Assembly: GCF_001896135.2 (NCBI RefSeq)
Contig: NZ_MPOH02000015.1
Span: forward strand, 429,620 to 484,315
Length of the DNA stretch: 54,696 nt
Origin: Streptomyces phaeoluteigriseus
Lineage (GTDB): Bacteria; Actinomycetota; Actinomycetes; Streptomycetales; Streptomycetaceae
Direction: 5' to 3'
Shown here piece by piece: positions 17,367-24,686 of the stretch; position 1 is the first letter of the stretch; each line of letters begins with the position of its first letter. Position numbers and translations under genes: made by a program. The notes beneath the pieces are model-generated. The model worked only from the letters and a program-made list of their open reading frames with translations, made no database searches and was not told the origin of the DNA.

Positions 17367-18890
17367 TCAGCGTGAGCTGTCCAGTTTCTGGCCCTTCAGC
17401 AGTACCCATGCCGCGCCCGCCGTAGCCAGCAGCACCACGGCGCCCGCGCCCGCCGCCAGACCCAGTCCGCTGACGAAGGCCTCTCGTGCCGACGCCAGCA
17501 TCTCCTGGGCCGTGGCCGCCGGCATGGCCGAAGCCACCTCGACCGCCCCGCCCAGCGACTCGTGCGCGCCCTCGGGTGTGCCCGGCGGGGACGGGAAGTC
17601 GCGGTAGACAGCCGTCACGATCGAGCCCAGTACGGCGATGCCGAGGGCCGCGCCCAGTTCGTACGCCGTCTCCGAGACCGCGGACGCCGACCCCGCCTCC
17701 TCCTTCGGAACCGAGGACAGGATCACGTCGGCCGTCACGGTGAACGAGAAGCCGGCACCCACGCCGACGGCCAGCAGGGACGCTCCCAGCAGCGGATAGC
17801 CGGTGCTCTCGTCGATCACCGTCAGGGCGGCCAGCGCCAGGCCGATCGCCGCGAGGCCGCCCGACACCACCGCCCGGACCGAGAAACGCCGGGCCGCGTG
17901 GCCGGCGACCAGACCGGCCGCCACCGCGCCGACCGCGGCGGGCAGTTCGGCGAGACCCGCCTCGAACGGGCGCCTGCCCTGCACGAGTTGCAGGTACTGG
18001 GAGAGGAAGAAGACCAGGCCGGACAGGCCGAGGACGGTCAGCAGGTCGGCCAGGACCGCGCCGCTGAAGCCGCGGTTGCGGAACAGACGCATGTCCAGCA
18101 GGGGTACCGGCAGGGTCAGCTGACGGCGGACGAAGCCGTACAGCGCCCCCGCGCCCAGCAGGGCGGCACCCGCGGTGGCCCAGGTGAGGCCGTGGGTGGC
18201 GGCCTCCTTGACGGCGTAGACGACCGCGATCATGCCGACGAGGGAGAGCAGGACGCTGACCAGGTCCCAGGGGCCGGGGTTCGGGTTGCGGGACTCGGGC
18301 AGGGTCCGGATGCCGACGACGACGAGGACGGCCATCACCGGCAGGTTGATGAGGAAGACCGAGCCCCACCAGAAGTGTTCGAGGAGGAAGCCGCCGACGA
18401 CCGGGCCGACCGCCGTGCCGGCGGAGGCCGTCGCGCCCCAGATGCCCACGGCCAGACTCCGCTCGCGCGGGTCGTGGAAGAGGTGGCGGATCAGGGCGAG
18501 GGTGGCGGGCATCAGGGTGGCGCCGGCCACGCCGAGGAGCGCGCGGGCGGCGATCATCATCTCCGGTGTCGTCGCGTAGGCGTTCAGCACGGATATCGCG
18601 CCGAAGGCGGTGGCGCCTACGAGCAGGATGCGCTTGCGGCCGATCCGGTCGCCCAGGCTGCCCATCGAGACGAGCAGACCGGCGATGACGAAGGAGTACA
18701 CGTCGCCGATCCACAGGAGCTGGGTGCCGGAGGGCTTCAGGTCCTCGCTGATGAACGGGGTCGCCAGGCCGAGTACGGTCGCGTCGACGGCCACCAGCAG
18801 TACGGCGAACACGAGGACGGAGAGCGCGAGCCAGCGGCCGGGGCGCTTCACTGCCTCGTCCGGGCCCACCGGCTGCAACGTGCTGGTCAT
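17367..18890 (-). CDS. MFS drug:proton antiporter, 14-helix DHA2 (EmrB/QacA) family
   Basis: A 507-residue membrane protein with about 14 hydrophobic helices. Motif A is GSLGDRIGRKRILLVG after helix 2. The antiporter-type motif C region is TASAGTAVGPVVGGFLLEH in helix 5, and LATPFISEDLKPSGTQLLW is the typical N-terminal segment. It exports amphiphilic or cationic compounds in exchange for protons. The start is ATG 18890 behind GAGGAGAGAGGA and overlaps the TetR stop by four bases (ATGA). It is therefore translationally coupled to its regulator and should be induced by a ligand of that TetR protein. Confidence 0.92.
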   Translation of the reverse strand: MTSTLQPVGPDEAVKRPGRWLALSVLVFAVLLVAVDATVLGLATPFISEDLKPSGTQLLWIGDVYSFVIAGLLVSMGSLGDRIGRKRILLVGATAFGAISVLNAYATTPEMMIAARALLGVAGATLMPATLALIRHLFHDPRERSLAVGIWGATASAGTAVGPVVGGFLLEHFWWGSVFLINLPVMAVLVVVGIRTLPESRNPNPGPWDLVSVLLSLVGMIAVVYAVKEAATHGLTWATAGAALLGAGALYGFVRRQLTLPVPLLDMRLFRNRGFSGAVLADLLTVLGLSGLVFFLSQYLQLVQGRRPFEAGLAELPAAVGAVAAGLVAGHAARRFSVRAVVSGGLAAIGLALAALTVIDESTGYPLLGASLLAVGVGAGFSFTVTADVILSSVPKEEAGSASAVSETAYELGAALGIAVLGSIVTAVYRDFPSPPGTPEGAHESLGGAVEVASAMPAATAQEMLASAREAFVSGLGLAAGAGAVVLLATAGAAWVLLKGQKLDSSR

Positions 18891-19437
18891 GATTCCTCTC
18901 TCCTCAGTGCGCCGCCGAGCAGCAGCTCGACGATCATGTGCGTGAAGTCGTTGCGGGCGACGCGGCCCTCCGTGACCGCCCAGGCGCCGGAGGCCAGCAG
19001 GCCGTACAGCGCCTCGGTGAGCCAGGCCGGGGTCAGGTCGATGCGGAACTCGCCGTCGGACTGGCCGCGCCGGAACAGGGCCGCGATGCGGTCGTCGATC
19101 CTGGCCCAGCCCGCGTTCTGCTCCTCGCCCTCGAACAGCTGGTTCTCGCTGTAGAGGAAGGCCAGCAGGGCGGCGGCGGGTTCGATCTCGCGGACCAGGC
19201 GGCGGACGGCCTCGCTCGCCGGGCCGTCGTCGGGGCGGGCCCGCTCCAGGGCCGCCTCGCACTCCTGGATGCCGAGCGCCTCCAGCGCGCGTACGAGCAC
19301 GTCGCGTCCGGCGAACTGCCGGTGCAGGGTGGCCCTGCTGATGCCGGCGGCTTGGCGACCTCGTCCATGGTCGCGGTGGATTTCCGGGTCAGCAGGGCCG
19401 CGGCACTGCGCAGCACATGGTCACGATCGACAGCCAT
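18887..19437 (-). CDS. TetR family transcriptional repressor of the MFS exporter, frameshifted
   Basis: The repaired length is 183 residues. The N-terminal helix-turn-helix reads MDEVAKAAGISRATLHRQF when corrected, followed by a helical ligand-binding domain (RALEALGIQECEAALERA ...). The frame breaks at about 19351, within the recognition region: AAGCC replaces the expected AAGGCC, and 551 plus one is 184 codons. No Shine-Dalgarno precedes ATG 19437, and a TACTGT -10-like hexamer ends six bases before the ATG, so the mRNA is probably leaderless. A nested operator covers this promoter, so the gene is likely autoregulated together with the exporter. Confidence 0.85.
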
Positions 19438-19494
19438 GAGACAACAGTAACCCATGTGAGACATCAACGTCTCATCGAGAGCGTGTTCGTCTCA
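19437..19494. promoter_or_regulatory. nested double operator for the TetR repressor
   Basis: Four TGAGAC/GTCTCA half-sites are arranged as TGAGAC-N14-TGAGAC-N6-GTCTCA-N14-GTCTCA. Inner (19457-19474) and outer (19437-19494) dyads share the same centre. The 20-base offset of like half-sites puts them on one DNA face. The leftmost half-site runs into the tetR start codon. Confidence 0.8.
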
Positions 19495-19519
19495 TACGTG
19501 GTCGTTCCGTGGTGATCTC

Positions 19520-20490
19520 TCAGTGCCAGGGCAGCCGGCCGCGCCGCTCCCAGTACGCGCCCGGCTCCTCCGTCAGCGCGGCGAGCCGGGCCAGCCGGTC
19601 CTCGTCGAGGTCGCGACGGCCGCGTGCAGATTGGAGGTGAGCTGGGTGACGGTCGCGGCGCCGGAGAGGACGACCCCGGCCCACGGCTGCCGCAGGATCA
19701 CCGCGAGGGCGACCGCGTCACAGCCGAGCCCGGCGTCCTCGGCCACCGCCCTGAGGGCGTCCGGCGCGTGCGGCTCCGCCAGACGGCCGTTGGCCATGCC
19801 CTCCTTGACGATCACCGTGAGTCCGGCGTCGTGGGCCTCGGCGAGAGCCGGACCGGCCGAGGTCTCCAGGACGTTGTACGTCGACTGGACGGTACGGAAG
19901 AGGGGGACGCCGTCGACCTCGACGGCGAGGGCGGCGCGGATGGCGTCGGCCTGGGCGGGGCCGCTGGTGGAGAAGCCGACGGTGAGGCCCCCGGCCGTGG
20001 CCTCGGCCAGCTTCGCATGGAGTTCCTTGTCGGTGAGGGCCGGACTGTCGGGGGTCACCGAGTGGATCTGGTAGAGGTCGAGACGGTCGCCGAGCAGGGC
20101 GGCCGTCTCGGCGCGCTGCCGCTCGTACGTCGCGACGCCGTGGTCCTTGACCTCGTGCCGCTCGGCGTCCGTGGTCCAGTCGGCGGTGTAGGTGTAGCCC
20201 CACTTGCTGCCCACGACGATGTCGTCGAGGCCGGGGCGGGCCGCCAGCCAGTCGGCGAGGAACTCCTCGGAACGGCCGTAGGAACGGGCCACGTCGAAGT
20301 AACGGACGCCCTGGGCGTAGGCGGCGTCGAGGAGTTCGTGGGTGCGGGCGCGCAGCGCCTCGACGCTGCGGTCCGCTCCGAGGTCGTGGTCCCGGCCGAG
20401 GTTGATGTAGCCGGGGCGGCCGACGGCCGCGAGACCGAGTCCGAGGTGGCAGGTGGGGGTGGTCGCGGTGGCCAGTCGCGCGAAGGGCAT
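19520..20490 (-). CDS. aldo/keto reductase, frameshifted at the C-terminus
   Basis: The repaired length is 323 residues. It starts at ATG 20490 (MPFARLATATTPTCHLGLGLAAVG) with CGGAG upstream. The (beta/alpha)8 reductase pattern is visible: YFDVARSYGRSEEFLADWL carries the catalytic Asp and Tyr, IVVGSKWGY carries the catalytic Lys, and LYQIHSVTPDSPAL carries the active-site His. Residues near VIVKEGMANGRLAEP and SGAATVTQLTSNLHA bind NADPH. The frame breaks at about 19614, after NLHAA. With one base restored the tail reads VRDLDEDRLARLAALTEEPG...RLPWH and ends at TGA 19520. 971 plus one is 324 codons. Physiological substrate unknown. The gene lies directly upstream of tetR on the same strand. 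Confidence 0.85.
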
Positions 20491-20654
20491 CGCGGCTCCG
20501 TTCGGTCGGCTCGGGTACGGCTTGCGACCAACGTAACCCGCGATGACCTTCACCTCGGGGCAGGCCCGTACGGTGCTTCGGCGAGTGCGGGCACACGGCG
20601 GCGGCTCGCGCGGCGGAGCGCCCACATCGCGGAGCCGCACGCCGGTACGGAACC

Positions 20655-20672
20655 GCGCCCCTCGCGGGGCGC
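20655..20672 (-). terminator. argH terminator hairpin
   Basis: GCGCCCC-tcgc-GGGGCGC forms a 7-bp GC stem that begins five bases after the argH stop codon on its transcript. Confidence 0.6.
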
Positions 20673-20677
20673 TGCCC

Positions 20678-22111
20678 TCAGCCCTTCTTCTTGGCGTTCG
20701 CCCACTGGTGCTGGACGGCCACGTCCGCCTTCAGCTCCGCGAGCTGGACGGCGACCGCGCTGGGCGCCGTACCGCCGCGGCCGTCACGGGAGGCGAGGGC
20801 GCCGGCGACGTTGAGGACGGAGCGCACCTCGGGGGTGAGGTGGGCGGAGATCTTCGCGAACTGGTCGTCGGTCAGTTCGTCCAGCTCCTTGCCCTCGGCC
20901 TCGGCGGCCTTCACGCACTCGCCCGCGACCTCGTGCGCCACCCGGAACGGCACACCCCGCTTGACCAGCCACTCGGCGACGTCGGTGGCGAGGGAGAAGC
21001 CGGCCGGGGCCAGTTCCTCCATGCGCTCGCGGTGGACGGTGAGGGTGGCGACCATGCCGGTGAAGGCGGGGAGCAGGACCTCCAGCTGGTCGCAGGAGTC
21101 GAAGACCGGCTCCTTGTCCTCCTGGAGGTCGCGGTTGTACGCGAGGGGCAGGGCCTTGAGGGTGGCCAGGAGACCGGTCAGGTTGCCGATCAGCCGGCCG
21201 CTCTTGCCGCGCGCCAGCTCCGCGATGTCCGGGTTCTTCTTCTGCGGCATGATCGACGAGCCCGTGGAGAACGCGTCGTGCAGCGTCACGAAGGAGAACT
21301 CCTTCGTGTTCCAGATGATGATCTCCTCGGCGATCCGGGAGAGGTTCACGCCGATCATCGCGGTGATGAAGGCGAACTCGGCGACGAAGTCACGGGAGGC
21401 CGTGCCGTCGATGGAGTTGCCGACGCTGCCGTGCTCGAAGCCGAGGTCCTCGGCGACCGCCTCGGGGTCCAGGCCGAGCGAGGAGCCCGCGAGGGCTCCC
21501 GAGCCGTACGGCGAGACGGCCGTGCGCTCGTCCCACTGACGCAGGCGCTCGGCGTCGCGGGTCAGGGGCTGTACGTGCGCGAGGACGTGGTGGGCGAACA
21601 GGATCGGCTGGGCGTGCTGGAGGTGCGTGCGGCCGGGCATCGCCACGTCCGGGTGGGCCTCCGCCAGGCCGATCAGGGCGTCCTGGAGGTCGGCGATCAG
21701 AGCGCCGATGATCCGGGCGTGGTCGCGCAGGTACATCCGGAACAGGGTGGCCACCTGGTCGTTGCGGGAGCGGCCGGCCCGGAGCTTGCCACCGAGGTCG
21801 GGACCGAGGTGCTCCAGCAGGCCCCGCTCCAGTGCGGTGTGGATGTCCTCGTCGGCGATGGTGCCCACGAGGTCGCCCGAGGCCACGTCGGCCGCCAGCC
21901 GGTCGAGGCCCCCGAGCATGCCCGTCAACTCGTCGTCGGTGAGCAGCCCCGCCTTGTGCAGCACGCGCGCGTGGGCGCGCGAACCGGCGATGTCGTAGGG
22001 CGCGAGCCGCCAGTCGAAGTGGACGGACGCGGACAGTTTCGCCAGGGCCTCGGCGGGACCGTCGGCGAAACGGCCGCCCCAGAGCCGTACGTCACCGCTG
22101 TTGCTGCTCAC
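20678..22111 (-). CDS. argH: argininosuccinate lyase
   Basis: A 477-residue cytoplasmic enzyme that splits argininosuccinate to arginine and fumarate, the last step of arginine biosynthesis. It carries the fumarase/aspartase superfamily signature GSSIMPQKKNPD with the catalytic Ser loop, AGRSRNDQVATLFRMYLRD and GRTHLQHAQP. The N-terminus begins RLWGGRFADGPAEAL as in other ArgH proteins. The start is GTG 22111, with GAGGAG eight bases upstream. It stands apart from the argCJBDR operon but carries its own ARG-box promoter. It has a hairpin right after the stop. The reading frame is intact. Confidence 0.96.
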   Translation of the reverse strand: MSSNSGDVRLWGGRFADGPAEALAKLSASVHFDWRLAPYDIAGSRAHARVLHKAGLLTDDELTGMLGGLDRLAADVASGDLVGTIADEDIHTALERGLLEHLGPDLGGKLRAGRSRNDQVATLFRMYLRDHARIIGALIADLQDALIGLAEAHPDVAMPGRTHLQHAQPILFAHHVLAHVQPLTRDAERLRQWDERTAVSPYGSGALAGSSLGLDPEAVAEDLGFEHGSVGNSIDGTASRDFVAEFAFITAMIGVNLSRIAEEIIIWNTKEFSFVTLHDAFSTGSSIMPQKKNPDIAELARGKSGRLIGNLTGLLATLKALPLAYNRDLQEDKEPVFDSCDQLEVLLPAFTGMVATLTVHRERMEELAPAGFSLATDVAEWLVKRGVPFRVAHEVAGECVKAAEAEGKELDELTDDQFAKISAHLTPEVRSVLNVAGALASRDGRGGTAPSAVAVQLAELKADVAVQHQWANAKKKG

Positions 22112-22163
22112 TCGCGTCGCTCCTCGGGAGGGTGTGGGTGCACTCAGACCATCACAGACTGAC

Positions 22164-22201
22164 TTCTGCATGAGTATGCAGTGTTCTGCATGATTCGTCA
22201 A
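22164..22201 (-). promoter_or_regulatory. argH promoter with ARG box
   Basis: On the minus strand TTGACG (22196-22201) and CATACT (22173-22178) are 17 bases apart, a good -35/-10 pair. The spacer and -10 contain overlapping dyads ATGCAG-N4-CTGCAT (22176-22191) and TGCAT-N4-ATGCA (22167-22180), which match the style of streptomycete ArgR boxes. Repression by arginine-bound ArgR is inferred. Confidence 0.75.
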
Positions 22202-22347
22202 TCGAGGCCGAGGGCGGCCCGCACGGTCGAGGTCGCGCGGATCTTTTCGCAACGCCCTTGAACAACAGCAACCGCTTTCCCGTAATTACCGCTGAACGCA
22301 GGCGCCGCGTTCGTCCCACCCACTCCTGACCCAAGTGAGGCATCCGC

Positions 22348-22794
22348 ATGTCCAGGGCCCTTCCGAAGTACAACAAGCGTCGTGTGGCGGTCATCGGCGG
22401 CGCCGCCGCTCTGGCGCTGACCGGCGCGGTCGTCGTGACCTCCGCTCTCGCCGGGGAGACGGCCGGGAAGAACGGCACGAACGCCCGGACGCTCGCCTCC
22501 CCGGGCACGGTCAGCTGCCCGGACGTGGCCTCCCGGCTCCCCGCCATCCCCGCCACCGCCAAGGCCGAGGTCGACCGCAACCTCGCCCTGCTCAACACCC
22601 AGATCGCCGAAGCCGACAAGCGCCTCGTCGACACCGTCGGCCAGGGCGGCCCCAACTTCGTCAACAACGCGATCCTCGGCCCCCTCAAGGACAAGCGCGT
22701 CGCCACCGTCAACCGCATCGCGACCGCCATCGGCCGCACCGCCGCCAAGCCCCAGGGCCTCAAAGCCCTCGCACCCTGCACGTTGAACAAGTGA
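22348..22794 (+). CDS. secreted protein of unknown function
   Basis: A 148-residue protein with a basic N-terminus (KYNKRR) and one hydrophobic signal segment (VAVIGGAAALALTGAVVVTSALA, about residues 13-35). The mature part has two Cys (SCPDVASRLPAIP and the terminal APCTLNK), possibly a disulfide, and helical repeats (LLNTQIAEADKRLVD, NAILGPLKDKRVATVNRIA). I do not recognise a catalytic family; secreted helical proteins like this are common in streptomycetes. A TTGAAC (22258) / TAATTA (22283) pair with a rather long 19-base spacer is a possible promoter. GTGAGG precedes the ATG. A strong hairpin ends the transcript. Confidence 0.8.
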   Translation: MSRALPKYNKRRVAVIGGAAALALTGAVVVTSALAGETAGKNGTNARTLASPGTVSCPDVASRLPAIPATAKAEVDRNLALLNTQIAEADKRLVDTVGQGGPNFVNNAILGPLKDKRVATVNRIATAIGRTAAKPQGLKALAPCTLNK

Positions 22795-22803
22795 CGTGAC
22801 AGG

Positions 22804-22847
22804 CGCGGTGGCCGCCCCGAAGAACGGCGGCCGGGGCGGCCACCGCG
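22804..22847 (+). terminator. strong hairpin terminator
   Basis: A perfect 15-bp stem (CGCGGTGGCCGCCCC pairing with GGGGCGGCCACCGCG) with a 14-base loop begins nine bases after the stop of the secreted-protein gene. Confidence 0.8.
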
Positions 22848-22861
22848 ACACCGGATCGCAC

Positions 22862-22918
22862 AATCGCTTAGACATTCGAAAGACTTTCCCGAATAATCGT
22901 TAGACATGGGAAAGACTT
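22862..22918. repeat. imperfect direct repeat spanning the start of the PPOX gene
   Basis: AATCG(c)TTAGACAT and GAAAGACTT occur at 22862-22886 and again at 22895-22918. The second copy contains the ATG of the downstream gene. The first copy also contains a dyad, ATTCG...CGAAT, with an inner GAAAG-a-CTTTC. Either a small duplication of the gene's 5' end or a two-site operator. Confidence 0.5.
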
Positions 22919-23490
22919 ATGAGCGCATCGACGGCAGACTCCGTACGTTCATCGAGGAGCAGCCCCTGTTCTTCACCGCGACCGCGCCGCTGTCCGGCGA
23001 CGGCACGGTGAACCTCTCCCCCAAGGGCCTCAAGGGCTCGTTCGCCGTTCTCGACGAACGCACCGTGGCGTACCTCGACTTCGCCGGCTCCAACGCCGAG
23101 ACGATCGCGCATCTGCGGGAGAACGGCCGGATCACGCTGATGTGGTGTGCGTTCCAGGGCCCGCCCAACATCGTGCGGGTGCACGGCCGTGGTGAACCCG
23201 TCTTCCGTGACGACCCCCGCTTCACGGACCTCCTCGCCACGCACTTCCCCGGCTTCGACCCGAGCCCGCACGGGCTGCGGGCGATCATCGTCGTGCACGC
23301 CGAACTCGTCCGGGACACCTGCGGATACGCGGTGCCCTTCATGACGTACGACGAGGATCGCGATCTGCACGCGAAGCGGTTCGCGCGGGAGGACGACGAG
23401 TCGCTCAGCGCGTACTTCGCGAAGAAGGAGCACATCGCGACGAGCATGGACGGACTGCCCGGACTTCCACTGCCCCTGCGCCCGATTTGA
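22906..23490 (+). CDS. pyridoxamine 5'-phosphate oxidase (PPOX)-fold flavoprotein
   Basis: A 194-residue protein with the split-barrel flavin-binding pattern: PLFFTATAPLSGDGTVNLSP, then the strands TVAYLDFAGSNAETIAHLRENG and RITLMWCAFQGPPNIVRVHGRG. Family members bind FMN or F420 and reduce or bind diverse small molecules, so the specific role is open. There is no ribosome site immediately upstream, and the start lies inside a short repeat. Two AT-rich TTAGAC motifs precede it, so the transcript may be leaderless. It is followed by the remnant of a heme peroxidase on the same strand. Confidence 0.85.
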   Translation: MGKTYERIDGRLRTFIEEQPLFFTATAPLSGDGTVNLSPKGLKGSFAVLDERTVAYLDFAGSNAETIAHLRENGRITLMWCAFQGPPNIVRVHGRGEPVFRDDPRFTDLLATHFPGFDPSPHGLRAIIVVHAELVRDTCGYAVPFMTYDEDRDLHAKRFAREDDESLSAYFAKKEHIATSMDGLPGLPLPLRPI

Positions 23491-23510
23491 CGCTCATGGG
23501 TCATGTGTAG

Positions 23511-23859
23511 AGGTTCAGCGGCACCGGCGGGACCCTCTCGCCGCCGCCCGCCGATCCGGCGGACCCCGAAGCGGGCGAGTTCGAGCGGCTGCCCACCAAC
23601 TGGATCGCCGACTTCCGGCGCCTGTTCGCCTTCCAGGAGGCGGTGGGTACCGGAGCGGGCCGAACTCCAGGTGCCCGCAGAGCAGTTCAACCTCGCCAAG
23701 CGCATCGACACCCTGCTGGTCAACCCGCTCGCCAACCTGCCGCTCGGCTCCTTCGGCGGCGCTGGGCCCGGTGACCTGATCGGCGGACCGCGGGCGGCGG
23801 TGCCGCGCACGGTCGGCCCACCCGGCCTGCCGGTGGCGTCACCGCCGCTTAGCGTCTGA
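23511..23859 (+). pseudogene. remnant of a heme peroxidase (animal-type peroxidase family)
   Basis: Two adjacent reading frames carry pieces of the same family. From 23511, just after a TAG, one frame reads RFSGTGGTLSPPP...RLPTNWIADFRRLFAFQEA. From about 23655 the next frame reads ERAELQVPAEQFNLAKRIDT, then LLVNPLANLPLGSFGG. In bacterial members of this family these segments are contiguous (NWIADFRRLY...FN.A.RIDT.LV.PL..LP..SFGG). The junction at about 23641-23665 is out of frame, no start codon precedes it, and the rest of a peroxidase (hundreds of residues including the heme His) is absent. After SFGG the sequence drifts into unrelated Pro/Gly-rich text to TGA 23859. Unlike the other frame breaks here, repairing one base would not restore a full gene. 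Confidence 0.6.
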
Positions 23860-23861
23860 CC

Positions 23862-24602
23862 ATGAGCCCTCGTGCCCTCGCCACCGCCCTCGTCTGTGCG
23901 TCCCTGCTTCTGCTCGGGGCGGCTCCGGGCGGCGGAGGGCCGACGCCCCCACCGCCGCCCCCGCGGTCGTCCCCACCGCCGCTTCCCGCGCGGATGGCGG
24001 ACACGGGCGGCGGCACCCAGCTGATCACCGCCGTGGCCCCGGACACCGGCGCCACGGCGGGCACGCTCACCTGGTGGGACCTGCGGGGCGGCCGGTGGGT
24101 GCGGGCCGGTTCCGCGCCGGCACGGTTCGGCGCGAAGGGGCTGGCCGAGGGAGCCGTACGCCGGCAGGGCACGAACACGACGCCGACCGGCCTGTACGAC
24201 CTCCCGTTCGCGTTCGGCGTCCAGGCGCCGCCGCGCGGGACGACGTACGTGTACCGTCCCGTGCGCGAGGACTCCTGGTGGTGCCAGGACAACGCGTCCC
24301 GCTCCTACAACCGGTGGACCGAGCCGCGTCCGGCCGACTGCCGTGCCGCCGAGTCCGAGCACCTGCTCGCCTACCGGACCCAGTACGCGCACGCGCTGGT
24401 GATCGGGTTCAACTACCGCCACCCGGTGCGCGGCCGTGGCGCGGGGATCTTCCTGCACGTCAACGGGCGGGGGGCGACCGCCGGTTGTGTGTCGGTACCG
24501 GCGGACGCGATGCGGCGCGTCCTGGCCTGGGCCCGTCCGACGCACCGGCCGCACCTGGCGATCGGGACGGACGGCGGGCGGACGGCGATCACCCGGTACT
24601 GA
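23862..24602 (+). CDS. secreted YkuD/L,D-transpeptidase-like protein
   Basis: A 246-residue exported protein. The signal peptide (residues 1 to about 22, LATALVCASLLLLGAAPGG) is followed by a Pro-rich linker. The C-terminal domain contains GIFLHVNGRGATAGCVSVP, the His...Gly-Cys-x-Ser signature of the YkuD L,D-transpeptidase fold, with Cys as the expected nucleophile. Upstream segments (TNTTPTGLYDLPFAFG, then YRTQYAHALVIGFNY) fit the fold. Members cross-link peptidoglycan between meso-diaminopimelates or attach proteins to it; some close relatives have unknown substrates. It starts two bases after the peroxidase remnant. Two Cys in the middle (WWCQDN, ADCRAAE) may form a disulfide. Confidence 0.82.
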   Translation: MSPRALATALVCASLLLLGAAPGGGGPTPPPPPPRSSPPPLPARMADTGGGTQLITAVAPDTGATAGTLTWWDLRGGRWVRAGSAPARFGAKGLAEGAVRRQGTNTTPTGLYDLPFAFGVQAPPRGTTYVYRPVREDSWWCQDNASRSYNRWTEPRPADCRAAESEHLLAYRTQYAHALVIGFNYRHPVRGRGAGIFLHVNGRGATAGCVSVPADAMRRVLAWARPTHRPHLAIGTDGGRTAITRY

Positions 24603-24686
24603 AGCCGTACCGGACGGGGCCGGGCTGAACACTTGGCGGCCGCGGCCCGTATCTGTGGGTCAAGGGTCCGTACCCACGGAGGAACA

